Below are positions 1 through 8,091 of a DNA stretch of 64,000 nt, one piece after another. The translations under genes were made by a program, and so were the position numbers. Each line of letters starts with the position of its first letter. Within the stretch, counting starts at the first letter, position 1. The stretch covers positions 117,518 through 181,517 of the forward strand of contig NZ_JACHGO010000008.1 of NCBI RefSeq assembly GCF_014202345.1, read 5' to 3'. The notes beneath the pieces are model-generated. The model searched no databases. It worked only from the letters and a program-made list of their open reading frames with translations, and was not told where the DNA came from. This stretch comes from Desulfovibrio intestinalis. Lineage in GTDB: Bacteria > Desulfobacterota > Desulfovibrionia > Desulfovibrionales > Desulfovibrionaceae.

Positions 1-686
1 CCATGCGCTTCACACTGCAAAACCTGCGTACCAAGTATAAGCTGGAAAACGGGCGGCTCACGTCCGATTCCATAACGGGCCAGTTTTACGGCGCGCCCGT
101 CATAAGCAAAGGCTCCATCACCTTCACGAAGGGCCTCAGCTTCAGCAACACCCTCACCATCAACGACTTTGATCTTAAGGCAGCCAGCGATGCCCGGGGC
201 GGAGCCGCCGCCCTTACAGGCAAAGGGTCTGTGCATTCGGAAATGCATGCCAATCTTACCGGGCCGGATCAGTTGCCCGCCCTGCTCAACGGCAAATGGC
301 GCGTTGAAGTGCTCAACGGTTCTTTTCAGCACAGAACCCCAGACGGCAAGCTCAAGGGCAAACCCACTATGATTACCGCGTCAGGCGCTTCTGGCACGAT
401 AACCAATGGCGTAGCACGCGGTAGTGATTTTTATCTCAAAGGGCCGGGACTTAAAGTCAGTGGCGGCGGCTGGATTGATTTCAACAATGAAACTCTGGAC
501 TGCAATTTCAACGTCAATATGAAAAATGTGCCAGATTTTCCCCTCCGCCTCTACGGCAGCATGAGCAATACCAAAACCTCCATTGGCGCCGGAACTCTTA
601 TTTTGAACACCATTGGCGACATCACCAAGGGTTTTGTGGATGTGCTCGGCGGCATTGTCGAAGGCACCTGGAAGCTTTTTCGCTGA
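1..686 (+). CDS. AsmA-like protein, C-terminal part (5' truncated)
   Basis: The open frame enters from the left edge of the window and ends in TGA at 686, so only about the last 228 residues are seen. The visible part is rich in beta-strand-like alternation and Gly/Asn/Thr, with repeated short stretches such as GSITFTKGL and GGGWIDFNNETLDCNFNVN, and ends in a hydrophobic GDITKGFVDVLGG segment. This resembles the C-terminal domain of AsmA/YhdP-type envelope proteins, which are anchored in the inner membrane and bridge the periplasm. The ATG at 3 is internal to the larger gene. The family call is by resemblance only; the membrane anchor that would support it lies outside the window. Confidence 0.6.
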   Translation, partial: MRFTLQNLRTKYKLENGRLTSDSITGQFYGAPVISKGSITFTKGLSFSNTLTINDFDLKAASDARGGAAALTGKGSVHSEMHANLTGPDQLPALLNGKWRVEVLNGSFQHRTPDGKLKGKPTMITASGASGTITNGVARGSDFYLKGPGLKVSGGGWIDFNNETLDCNFNVNMKNVPDFPLRLYGSMSNTKTSIGAGTLILNTIGDITKGFVDVLGGIVEGTWKLFR

Positions 687-761
687 AAAAAAATTTGTTG
701 GTATACAACACTTCTGCGCAGTATCAACGCACGCCGAGTCGACCATTCTTCCTGTCACCCG

Positions 762-790
762 TTGACAGAAGCGACTTTACGGTCTAGGTT
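762..790 (+). promoter_or_regulatory. Candidate sigma-70 promoter of adk
   Basis: A perfect -35 TTGACA (762-767) is followed after 17 bases by TAGGTT (785-790), a moderate -10. The start codon of adk lies 57 bases further on. Seen in sequence; activity is inferred. Confidence 0.45.
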
Positions 791-846
791 CGTGGTGTGT
801 TCTTTTTTGCACAACCAAAATTGCGGTTCCGCCAAGGAGAGTAACG

Positions 847-1518
847 GTGAATATTCTGATTTTCGGACCCAACGGCAGCGGCAAGGGTACCCAGGGCGAT
901 CTTATCAAGCAGAAATACAACCTCGCCCACATCGAATCCGGTGCCATTTTCCGTGAACACATCGGCGGCGGCACTGAACTTGGCAAAAAAGCCAAGGCCT
1001 ATATTGACCGTGGCGACCTCGTGCCTGACGACATCACCATTCCTATGGTGCTTGAAACCCTGAAAACCAAGGGTCAGCACGGCTGGCTGCTTGACGGCTT
1101 CCCGCGCAATATGGTGCAGGCTGAAAAGCTGTGGGACGCGCTGAAGAAAGAAGGTCTTCGCCTGGATTATGTGGTGGAAATTCTGCTGCCCCGTGAAGTG
1201 GCCAAAAACCGCATCATGGGCCGCCGCCTGTGCAAGAACAACAACAACCACCCCAACAATATCTTCATTGAAGCCATCAAGCCCGCTGGCGATGTGTGCC
1301 GCGTCTGTGGCGGCGAGCTCTCCAGCCGCTCCGACGACCAGGATGAATCCGCTATCAACAAGCGTCACGATATTTACTACAATGACAAGGACGGCACTCT
1401 GGCCGCGGCATATTTCTTCAAGGATATCGCTGCCCAAGGCAAGACCAAGTACATTGAACTGAACGGTGAAGGCAGCATCGACTCCATCAAGGAAACCCTG
1501 CTGTCCAAGCTGGCCTAA
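847..1518 (+). CDS. adk: Adenylate kinase with metal-binding LID
   Basis: Catalyses ATP + AMP to 2 ADP in the cytoplasm. The P-loop GPNGSGKGT spans residues 7-15, and DGFPRN is at about 83-88. The LID carries C129, H135, C151 and C154. This is the same set, at the same numbers, as the metal ligands described for Desulfovibrio gigas adenylate kinase, which can bind zinc, cobalt or iron; here the ligand set is seen and metal binding is inferred. Length (223 residues) is normal for the long LID form. The start is GTG with AAGGAGA 7 bases upstream; no ATG fits. A promoter candidate precedes the gene and a strong hairpin follows it, so it is probably monocistronic. Confidence 0.96.
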   Translation: MNILIFGPNGSGKGTQGDLIKQKYNLAHIESGAIFREHIGGGTELGKKAKAYIDRGDLVPDDITIPMVLETLKTKGQHGWLLDGFPRNMVQAEKLWDALKKEGLRLDYVVEILLPREVAKNRIMGRRLCKNNNNHPNNIFIEAIKPAGDVCRVCGGELSSRSDDQDESAINKRHDIYYNDKDGTLAAAYFFKDIAAQGKTKYIELNGEGSIDSIKETLLSKLA

Positions 1519-1540
1519 GCGATTTCATCAGCAATGCTGT

Positions 1541-1583
1541 CGGCAGCCGTCAGGCACTCTGGTGCTTGGCGGCTGCCGCTTTT
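1541..1583 (+). terminator. Rho-independent terminator after adk
   Basis: A 9-bp perfect stem (1541-1549 with 1570-1578) encloses a second partial stem, AGGCAC against GTGCTT, and is followed by CTTTTA. It lies 22 bases after the adk stop codon. Confidence 0.75.
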
Positions 1584-1946
1584 AATTGCACTGGCAACTG
1601 AGCAGGCAATAACCGGATAAGGGGCTTCTGCCGCACGGCAGAATCCCTTTTACAGCATTGCGAATAGTGGCACGCCTGAGCACCGGGAGCAGGCTGACTT
1701 TTTGCCATGCCATTTACGGCGGGTTTCTGTGCCCTTTGCCCGGCACCCTGCTGCCAATGGCAACCCGAATCGGCGAAGCGGGGTCTGTTATCAATGCCCG
1801 CACTATTCGAGGGATTTGGTGGTATTGGGCGGTTCCTGTCGGTATATGGCGCTATCCCGCACAATGCATCAGTCCCCTGCATTCCATGCAGCGCAAGGCC
1901 ACACAGTATACTTGCCCCCGAAGGCAAGCTGCGCTACTACTCGGCC
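1584..1946. other. Intergenic region before dut
   Basis: About 360 bases with no credible gene. Open frames here on both strands have no ribosome binding site and look like GC-driven chance frames; one merely extends dut upstream. No tRNA, riboswitch or strong hairpin was recognised. Confidence 0.5.
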
Positions 1947-2507
1947 ATGAGCAATTCACAAAACAATAATGACTTTACCCGAAGCGCATCAATGCTGTTG
2001 GACGAAGTGATTGGCCTGCCTGCGACCGCACAGGCTAACAATACTGTGGACGTCGCCTTTGTGCGCCCCGCAGCCAAACAGCTGTATGCTCAGGATGGGG
2101 ACGATTTTTTTGCCCCGGCCACCAGCAGCTCCGCCGGATTCGACCTGCGCGCCTGCCTGGATGACGATGAAGCCGTCATCGCTCCCGGCCAGCGTCTCAA
2201 AATCGGCACGGGCATAGCAGTGCAGCCTCAACCATCAGGCATTGCAGGCTTTGTTTACTCCCGCAGCGGGCTTGGCGCGCGCGATGGCCTCACCGTAGCC
2301 CAGGGAGTAGGCGTCATAGATCCCGACTATACGGGAGAAATTCTGGTGGTCCTTCTGAACACCTCCGGGCAGGAACGCCGCATCGCCAAAGGCGAACGCA
2401 TCGCCCAGCTTATCTTTCAGCCCTTTATGCGACCGAACTGGCGCGAAGTGACGGAACTGACTCCCACAGAGCGCGGTTCCGGCGGCTTCGGTCATACCGG
2501 ACGCTGA
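1947..2507 (+). CDS. dut: dUTP diphosphatase
   Basis: Hydrolyses dUTP to dUMP and pyrophosphate, keeping uracil out of DNA and supplying dUMP for thymidylate synthesis. The homotrimeric dUTPase motifs appear in order: SAGFDLRA (motif 1), YSRSGLGARDGLTVAQGVGVIDPDY split over motifs 2 and 3 with the catalytic Asp in VIDPDY, GERIAQLIFQP (motif 4) and the flexible GSGGFGHTGR tail (motif 5). From ATG 1947 the product has 186 residues, with an N-terminal extension of about 45 residues beyond the usual core. The frame is open back to 1707, but that part has no recognisable domain. ATG 1992 is another possible start. A short hairpin (2515-2533) separates the gene from argD, 72 bases downstream. Confidence 0.93.
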   Translation: MSNSQNNNDFTRSASMLLDEVIGLPATAQANNTVDVAFVRPAAKQLYAQDGDDFFAPATSSSAGFDLRACLDDDEAVIAPGQRLKIGTGIAVQPQPSGIAGFVYSRSGLGARDGLTVAQGVGVIDPDYTGEILVVLLNTSGQERRIAKGERIAQLIFQPFMRPNWREVTELTPTERGSGGFGHTGR

Positions 2508-2579
2508 TTGCGCTGTACCGGAAACGCCGGTACGCGCCCATCCCAACACCATATGTTCACTGAGAAAAGGAGTCCGTCC

Positions 2580-3785
2580 ATGTCACAAGCCTTTGCTGCC
2601 GTCAAAGCCGGGGAAGAAAGCCTGCTCTGCCGTTCTTACAGCCGCTATCCCGTGGCTGTGGTCCGAGGCAAGGGCGCGCGATTGTGGGATGCAGACGGCA
2701 AGGAATATGTGGACTTGCTGGCGGGCATTGCCGTCACCAGCCTGGGACACTGCAACGACGAGGTTAACGCCGCTCTTGCGGCTCACGCCGAAAAACTCTG
2801 GCATGTGAGCAATCTGTTCTATCAGGAAGAACAGCTTGAACTGGCCCGCCTGCTGCTGTCCACCAGCCATCATCAGAAAGCATTTTTCTGTAATTCCGGG
2901 GCTGAGGCCAACGAGGCCTGCATCAAGCTGGCCCGGCGCTATATGCGCAAGGTGAAGCAGCGCGATGCTTACGAAATCATCACCCTTGAAGGCTGCTTCC
3001 ACGGACGTACCCTCGGCGCTCTTGCCGCCACCGGGCGCGAAAACCTCAGTGACGGTTTCGCGCCGCTGCCCGAAGGATTCAAACAGGTTCCCGCTGGTGA
3101 TATTGAAGCTATGAAGGCTGCCATTACCCCGGCTACCGCCGCTGTTCTGGTGGAAGTGGTACAGGGCGAAGGCGGCGTGGTGCCTCTGTGCGGCGAATAC
3201 CTGCGCCAACTTGAAGCCCTGTGCCGGGAACGCGACGTGCTCTTCATGTGCGACGAAGTTCAGGCAGGCCTTGCCCGTACAGGTAAATTCTGGGCTTTCC
3301 AGCAGTATGGTCTGAAGCCCGACGCCATCAGCATGGCCAAATCTCTAGCAAACGGCCTGCCCATGGGAGCCATGCTCGCCACAGACGAGGTCGCCAGGGG
3401 CTTTGAAGCAGGCAGCCATGCCACCACCTTTGGCGGCGGCGCTCTTGCTTCGGGCGTGGCAGCCAAGGTTGTGGAAATTCTGCTGCGTGACAAACTGGCT
3501 GACAGGGCCGCCGAACTGGGCGAACACCTGAAGCGTGAACTGGCCGCCATGCAGACGCGCCAGCCCGGAAAAATTAAAGAAGTGCGCGGCCTAGGCCTTA
3601 TGGTCGGCATAGAACTTGCCGTTGACGGCAAGCCCGTGTGGGAAGAACTGCTGCGCCGGGGTTACATATGCAACCTGAGTCACGGCATAACTCTGCGCCT
3701 TCTGCCGCCCCTGAATATCGACAAGTCTGACCTTGATGGCTTTTTGCAAAACCTTGAAGACATTCTGGCTCAGATTCCCGCCTAA
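2580..3785 (+). CDS. argD: Acetylornithine aminotransferase
   Basis: Class-III PLP aminotransferase, 401 residues, the normal length. It converts N-acetylglutamate semialdehyde and glutamate to N-acetylornithine in arginine synthesis; enzymes of this family may also act in lysine synthesis as DapC. Family landmarks are FFCNSGAEANEACIKLAR, the aromatic-rich GCFHGRTLGALAATG, DEVQAGLARTGKFWAFQQ, and the PLP lysine in SMAKSLANGLPMGAML. The start at 2580 (MSQAFAAVK) has AAAAGGAG 8 bases upstream; an in-frame start at 2508 lacks such a site. It follows dut in the same direction, with only a small hairpin between them. Confidence 0.94.
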   Translation: MSQAFAAVKAGEESLLCRSYSRYPVAVVRGKGARLWDADGKEYVDLLAGIAVTSLGHCNDEVNAALAAHAEKLWHVSNLFYQEEQLELARLLLSTSHHQKAFFCNSGAEANEACIKLARRYMRKVKQRDAYEIITLEGCFHGRTLGALAATGRENLSDGFAPLPEGFKQVPAGDIEAMKAAITPATAAVLVEVVQGEGGVVPLCGEYLRQLEALCRERDVLFMCDEVQAGLARTGKFWAFQQYGLKPDAISMAKSLANGLPMGAMLATDEVARGFEAGSHATTFGGGALASGVAAKVVEILLRDKLADRAAELGEHLKRELAAMQTRQPGKIKEVRGLGLMVGIELAVDGKPVWEELLRRGYICNLSHGITLRLLPPLNIDKSDLDGFLQNLEDILAQIPA

Positions 3786-3860
3786 AAAGCTCATCAGGGG
3801 CTTTACAGGAAAAAAATTGTGGACTAAATAGTCTGCGTTGAAAATCGACTACGATTACTA

Positions 3861-3888
3861 CGGCAACCCCGCTCCGGCGGGGTTGCCG
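3861..3888 (+). terminator. Strong hairpin between argD and the DksA/TraR-like gene
   Basis: A perfect 11-bp GC-rich stem (3861-3871 with 3878-3888) closes a 6-base loop. It is followed by CTTACTTTG, which is only weakly T-rich. It may end argD transcripts or act in the leader of the next gene, whose start codon is 21 bases away. Confidence 0.5.
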
Positions 3889-3909
3889 CTTACTTTGACA
3901 GGAGACAGC

Positions 3910-4125
3910 ATGGACGTTTTTGATCAAGCTACTGAACTGGAACGCCTGGACCGGGAATCTGCCCTTTTGAGAGCTCGTGCGGCCATTGACCGCGAAGGGC
4001 CTGAAATCATTGATGGCGTGGCCTGCTGCCGCGAATGCGGCGATCCCATTCCCCTGAAACGCCTTGAGGCGCTGCCCGGTGTTGGCCTGTGCCGCGCTTG
4101 CCAGGAAGAACGCGAAGACAGCTAG
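3910..4125 (+). CDS. Small DksA/TraR-type C4 zinc-finger protein
   Basis: A 71-residue protein. The N-terminal half is acidic and helical (VFDQATELERLDRESALLRARAAI). The C-terminal half holds a four-cysteine finger, CRECGDPIP then a spacer and CRACQEERED. This is the DksA/TraR zinc-finger signature. Full-size DksA (about 150 residues) inserts a coiled coil into the RNA polymerase secondary channel to modulate initiation. This short version resembles phage and plasmid TraR-like proteins, so an RNA polymerase-binding role is inferred. The start is ATG 3910 with AGGAGA just upstream; the frame extends back to a TTG at 3838, but that would run through a strong hairpin. The stop overlaps a repeat element that starts at 4121. 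Confidence 0.82.
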   Translation: MDVFDQATELERLDRESALLRARAAIDREGPEIIDGVACCRECGDPIPLKRLEALPGVGLCRACQEEREDS

Positions 4126-4236
4126 AGCCCGTTACGCCTGATAGACGTGTAGCGGCAAATAAAGCCCGCCTGCGCCTATTTTGCGGCAAGGATCTGACAA
4201 CTCCTTGCGAACATTTCATGCGTGAAATGCTCTAGC
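4121..4236. repeat. Short element with 8-bp inverted ends
   Basis: GCTAGAGC (4121-4128) and GCTCTAGC (4229-4236) form inverted ends around about 100 bases. A hairpin lies just inside the right end (CATTTCA ... TGAAATG). The AGAGC/GCTCT ends and the ATTTCA core recall the larger element at 25447-25676. The left end includes the TAG stop of the preceding gene. Confidence 0.45.
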
Positions 4237-4792
4237 CGCCCCCTCCCCCACATTTGAGCCGGGCACCCGCCCGATCCGCATTTTCCGGCTTCTGCCGATT
4301 CTTGACGTGCGCCCTTTATCCGGCAACACGGCACGGCGCATATACACAACATGCTTTCATGCCATTGGGCCTGAACAGATCCCCATTTTTGATTGAAATC
4401 TGTGTGTGTATTTTTGCTTCAAAAGGCCAAGCCACGGCACATGTGACGCCCGCCGGAAGGCGTCAACGTAGCTTCCTTGCTTGAGCCGTTGCGACGCAGG
4501 CTTTAAGCGTTGTGACGAAGGAAACTACGCCTAAAGACAGCATGTGTAACAACCCTGTTTTTTCTATGCAATCGCTGTCGCCATCCGTAAGCCCTTGGGG
4601 CAACGGCTGCCGCGAAACTACGGACAAAGACGGTAATGAGTTACGCGAAAGTTTTGCCCAAGAATTCGCTGTCGGTATCTGCACTACGCTGACACGGCAA
4701 TGGCTAATGCGGCCGCAGAACTTGCCTGAACCGTTGATGGAATCGTCTTACGGGAGCGTCGCTGCAGATACTTCAACAAGCGGCGTGCCGCC
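4237..4792. other. Intergenic region with an imperfect palindrome
   Basis: No convincing gene in about 550 bases. The main structure is a long interrupted inverted repeat: CGTAG-C-TTCCTT (4467-4478) against AAGGAA-A-CTACG (4518-4529). Its loop holds two similar short copies (GTTGCGAC and GTTGTGAC). Open frames here lack ribosome binding sites, and one runs through the pit terminator. Confidence 0.4.
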
Positions 4793-4830
4793 AAAAACAG
4801 AGCAGCCCCTGCCAGTTGGCCGGGGCTGCT
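4793..4830 (-). terminator. Terminator of the DUF47-pit operon
   Basis: The 9-bp stem AGCAGCCCC (4801-4809) pairs with GGGGCTGCT (4822-4830). Read on the minus strand it is followed by CTGTTTTTGG (T-run at 4797-4793), 25 bases after the pit stop codon. Confidence 0.85.
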
Positions 4831-4854
4831 CTCATATGATTGAAAGAACGGTAA

Positions 4855-5859
4855 TCAGTTCCAGATAAAGTGCAGCAACCAGTAAGACACAAAACCAACG
4901 GTGCCCGCAGCGGGCAAGGTCAGCAACCAGGCAGTGACCAGACTTCCGGCCACGTTCCAGCGCACGGCAGAAAGCCGCTTGGTAGACCCCACGCCAAAGA
5001 TGCAGGCCGTGATGGTATGGGTGGTGCTCACAGGCGCGCCCATCATCGAAGCTCCGGTAATGACCATTGCCGCCGAAGTTTCAGCTGCAAAGCCGTGTAC
5101 GGGCTCCAATTTGAAGATGCGGTGTCCCATGGTCTTCACGATTTTCCAGCCGCCCACAGCAGTGCCCAGGGCCATAGCCCCGGCGCAGGACAGCTTGACC
5201 CACAAAGGCACTTCAACAGCGTCGATTTTTCCAAAAATAAGCAGCGCCAGGGTGATGATACCCATAGTTTTCTGAGCGTCGTTCAGGCCGTGGCTGATGG
5301 CCATAAACCCAGCCGACACCAGTTGCAGCCGCCTGAAAATGCCGTTGACCCGGCGGCGGTGTACTCGCGCACATATCCAGAAAATAATCCACATAATCAG
5401 GTAGCCCATAAGAAAACCCGCCAATGGCGAAGCCACCAGCGGGATGAGCACCTTGTCAAGAATCCCCTTGCCGTTCAATGCGCCAAATCCGGCGTCAGCA
5501 ACGGCTGCTCCGATAAGTCCGCCAATAAGGGCGTGGGACGAAGACGAGGGAATGCCGAAATACCAGGTGATGCAGTTCCAGGTGATGGCTCCCACCAGAG
5601 CCGCCAGAACAAGCACATGGCTGCCCTCAACCACATGAGGCAGCACAATGCCGCTGCCCAGCGTCTTGGCCACTTCCGTACCCAGAAGCGCGCCGCCCAG
5701 ATTGAGCAGAGCCGCCGCGCCCACGGCAAACCGTGGAGTGACCACCTTGGTGGACACTACCGTGGCAATGGCGTTGGCGCAGTCATGAGCACCGTTGGTG
5801 AAGTCGAAGATAAGCGCCACCAGCACAATAAGCGCCAGCAGCACAGGAATATCAAACAT
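4855..5859 (-). CDS. pit: Low-affinity inorganic phosphate transporter, Pit family
   Basis: A 334-residue integral membrane protein that co-transports phosphate (as metal-phosphate) with protons or sodium. The PiT signature appears twice, as in the family's internal duplication: FDFTNGAHDCANAIATVVSTK near residue 20 and SAGFMAISHGLNDAQKTMG near 185. Hydrophobic helices fill most of the rest, including GIPSSSSHALIGGLIGA and GAPVSTTHTITACIFGVG. The length is typical of the short bacterial Pit. Its start overlaps the end of the DUF47 gene by 8 bases, so translation is probably coupled. No Pho box was recognised upstream. Confidence 0.93.
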   Translation of the reverse strand: MFDIPVLLALIVLVALIFDFTNGAHDCANAIATVVSTKVVTPRFAVGAAALLNLGGALLGTEVAKTLGSGIVLPHVVEGSHVLVLAALVGAITWNCITWYFGIPSSSSHALIGGLIGAAVADAGFGALNGKGILDKVLIPLVASPLAGFLMGYLIMWIIFWICARVHRRRVNGIFRRLQLVSAGFMAISHGLNDAQKTMGIITLALLIFGKIDAVEVPLWVKLSCAGAMALGTAVGGWKIVKTMGHRIFKLEPVHGFAAETSAAMVITGASMMGAPVSTTHTITACIFGVGSTKRLSAVRWNVAGSLVTAWLLTLPAAGTVGFVSYWLLHFIWN

Positions 5860-6481
5860 TTTTCAGCACCGCTTCTTCAATGGTTTCAGCCAGGGCATTG
5901 ACCTGCTCAAGCAAGATGCTCATGCGTTCGTAAGCCTGACTCCATTTAAGCGTCTGCATGATCTGGGGCACGGTGATTTCCTGCTGTTCGTCCAGCAGTT
6001 CCGCCAGCCCCACAGCGAGCAGCATATCGCACTCGCCCCGCAAATTGCGGAAGGCGCGGGTTTTGTGGCAGTCGCGCCGATGAGTCAGCCCCTCAAGCAT
6101 GAGCCGGCTCATATCCAGCATGGCGCTGATGGTGCGGGCCATCTGAAGTGCGGGAAAGCGTATGCGCGTGAATTCAAAAATATGCAGCCGGGTGCTCAGG
6201 CTGTGCAGGCAGTCCATGCACTCTTCCTGCTCCTGATTGATGCGCAGGATGTCTTCGCGGTCAATGGGAGTAATGAATGTTTGCGAGAGATCACGGATGA
6301 TCTGACTGTGCAGAACGTCCGCCTCTTCTTCCAGAAAGGCGATTTCCTTATGGATATGGTCCATATTGGCCACATCGTCCAGCATTTCAACCAGCAGACC
6401 AGCCATGCGTCGCAGAAGACTGTTCTGCTCTTCCAGCATGGCAAAAAATGGTGCGGATTTAGGCAACAGCGCTGGAAACAT
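5852..6481 (-). CDS. DUF47 family PhoU-like protein, Pit accessory
   Basis: A 209-residue, almost entirely helical cytoplasmic protein of the DUF47/PhoU-like family. These proteins are regularly encoded beside Pit transporters and are thought to control or assemble them. The sequence has the heptad character expected of a PhoU-like bundle and acidic/His-rich patches such as HKEIAFLEEEADVLHSQI. The start ATG at 6481 has GGAGAAAGG right before it. It lies first in the two-gene operon, and its stop overlaps the pit start. A 15-bp tandem repeat lies 57-86 bases upstream. Confidence 0.88.
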   Translation of the reverse strand: MFPALLPKSAPFFAMLEEQNSLLRRMAGLLVEMLDDVANMDHIHKEIAFLEEEADVLHSQIIRDLSQTFITPIDREDILRINQEQEECMDCLHSLSTRLHIFEFTRIRFPALQMARTISAMLDMSRLMLEGLTHRRDCHKTRAFRNLRGECDMLLAVGLAELLDEQQEITVPQIMQTLKWSQAYERMSILLEQVNALAETIEEAVLKNV

Positions 6482-6537
6482 CCTTTCTCCTTGAATCGGT
6501 TACACGTACATGACCACTGCCATGCGCTATAACGGTT

Positions 6538-6567
6538 GATGTTCCGGCGGTTGACGTTTCGGCGGTT
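6538..6567. repeat. Two 15-bp tandem units in the DUF47-pit leader
   Basis: GATGTTCCGGCGGTT (6538-6552) is followed directly by GACGTTTCGGCGGTT (6553-6567), 13 of 15 bases the same. A further degenerate half-copy (AACGGTT) adjoins at 6531. Helical-phase spacing is not exact (15 bp). It could be a regulator-binding array or simple repeat slippage. Confidence 0.5.
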
Positions 6568-6759
6568 GCCCGCCTGACGGGCCATCCTGGCAGGCCGCCG
6601 TCTTTTGACTGAATAAATGTATACTCACTAGGGGCAGGTGCCAAGAGGCCACGAGCAAAACAAATAAAAGTTTTAATCCCTGGCTGCGGATTTACAGTAT
6701 CTTCAAGCTGTTGGGAATATTTTTTTTGGACATGAAAAACTGTTTACGCACTCAATATT

Positions 6760-8091
6760 TCATGACATTGGATGCGTCCGCGCTGGCATGACTCCGGCAA
6801 ACCATGTGCGGACAAGGCCCATCAGGTCGTCCGGCAGCGGCCAGGAAAGGTCGTCAACGCAAGCCGTGCCAGGCAGGCGCAGGCCGCCGTGGTGCAAAAA
6901 AAATCGGGGCATCGAAGGCTGCTGCAAAGAATTCTCTGCATCTGGATGCAGCGAATCTTCGCTCTCTGCATACAGAGCGTCTCCCCACAATGCGTGGCCC
7001 AGCCCGGCGGCGTGTACCCGTATCTGGTGACGCGCGCCCCGCCGTATGCGGCAGGCTGCCAGTGTAAGCCCTTGAGGGGGAAGGTGCAGCGGCAAATCCA
7101 GGGCAGAAGCCGCGCCATCTGCCACCGAGCTGTCGGCCCCATAAGGCTGGCCGGTCGCTACGCTGGAGTTTGCACCTGAAAAATTGTGGGCAAGCAGCGC
7201 CCGCAGGTCTTCGGTGTCAGTCTCGCCAGGATGCCAGACATGCAGAGGCCAAAAATCTGTCCAGCGCGTTCTGTCGGCTTGTGCTTCCCGCAGGCGTGTT
7301 TTGCGCCGGCCATTGGCGTTCAGGACCTGACGCGCTGTAGCAGGGCCGGAAAGCACGCCCGTCAGCAGGGCCACATACCGCTTTTCGCAGTAGCCTTCGG
7401 CCTCGGCGGCACGAAAATCTGCGGCAGATTCGGGCGTCAGGGCCGCGCAAAGCAGACCAGAAGTTCCAAAATCCAGCCTTTGCAGCAGCATCAGCTTTTC
7501 ATGCTGGGCCGCCACTCCACTATTACGATGAGCATCCAATCCAGCGGAAGCGCCAGGGGAGCATGTAGTTTGCCCACAGTGGCGCCCCGCCCATTGCTCC
7601 ACCAGGGCAGGGGCAAGAGCCTCCACACTGGGTTCAGAACTTCCAGCCAGGGCGGCGCTGTGCATATAGGCAGGTTTGCTGAAAAAGCAGTAGCCATTGC
7701 GCACGGTGAGCATGCGCAACCCAAGGGCGGCTGCAAGCGAACAGGGATCAGTTGTGGAAGAATTTTCGTTTGAAGTAGCCGAAGGCCGCATGCCGGGCCC
7801 TGTTGGGGCGCTGCTGGCCGCCGCTTGCGCTTCTGCCTCAAGCAGCGTCACAAGATCCCCCTCACGCATGCGGCGTGAGGCAGGCGCGGCGCGGCCATTG
7901 ACGAGAATAAGGCCTTTTTCGATACAGCGCTTGCGCCCCCGTATTCCCATTTGCGGCAAAAGCGCTTCCAAAGCCTGATCGAGCCTTTGCCCCGCCTGCT
8001 GGTCCACGCGAAATTCCTGCGTGACACCTGTGGTATCAGGGCCAGGGACGCTCTGTTCAGACCCCTGCGGGCCAGTATATTCGGATTTCAC
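6760..8091 (-). CDS. RluA-family pseudouridine synthase, atypical
   Basis: A 443-residue protein. An S4 RNA-binding domain lies at about residues 28-90 (RLDQALEALLPQMGIRGRKRCIEKG, LVNGR). The catalytic region contains QRLDFGTSGLL, matching the RluA motif HRLDxxTSG with the nucleophilic Asp kept but His changed to Gln. The closing motif is RIRRGARHQIRVHAAGLGHALWGDALY. Family members isomerise uridines in 23S rRNA or tRNA; the target site here is unknown. Between and inside the domains are long Ala/Ser-rich linkers (about 90-190 and 285-330), making it roughly 120 residues longer than typical RluD. It ends the minus-strand RNA-processing cluster; its start abuts the stop of the CofD-like gene. 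Confidence 0.82.
   Translation of the reverse strand: MKSEYTGPQGSEQSVPGPDTTGVTQEFRVDQQAGQRLDQALEALLPQMGIRGRKRCIEKGLILVNGRAAPASRRMREGDLVTLLEAEAQAAASSAPTGPGMRPSATSNENSSTTDPCSLAAALGLRMLTVRNGYCFFSKPAYMHSAALAGSSEPSVEALAPALVEQWAGRHCGQTTCSPGASAGLDAHRNSGVAAQHEKLMLLQRLDFGTSGLLCAALTPESAADFRAAEAEGYCEKRYVALLTGVLSGPATARQVLNANGRRKTRLREAQADRTRWTDFWPLHVWHPGETDTEDLRALLAHNFSGANSSVATGQPYGADSSVADGAASALDLPLHLPPQGLTLAACRIRRGARHQIRVHAAGLGHALWGDALYAESEDSLHPDAENSLQQPSMPRFFLHHGGLRLPGTACVDDLSWPLPDDLMGLVRTWFAGVMPARTHPMS

Noticed and set aside
1707..1946. N-terminal extension of dut
   Set aside because: Cys/Pro-rich translation unlike any dUTPase; the start at 1947 gives a nearly normal-sized enzyme.
4512..4868. 118-codon plus-strand frame upstream of pit
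   Set aside because: Runs through the pit terminator and into the 3' end of pit; no ribosome binding site.
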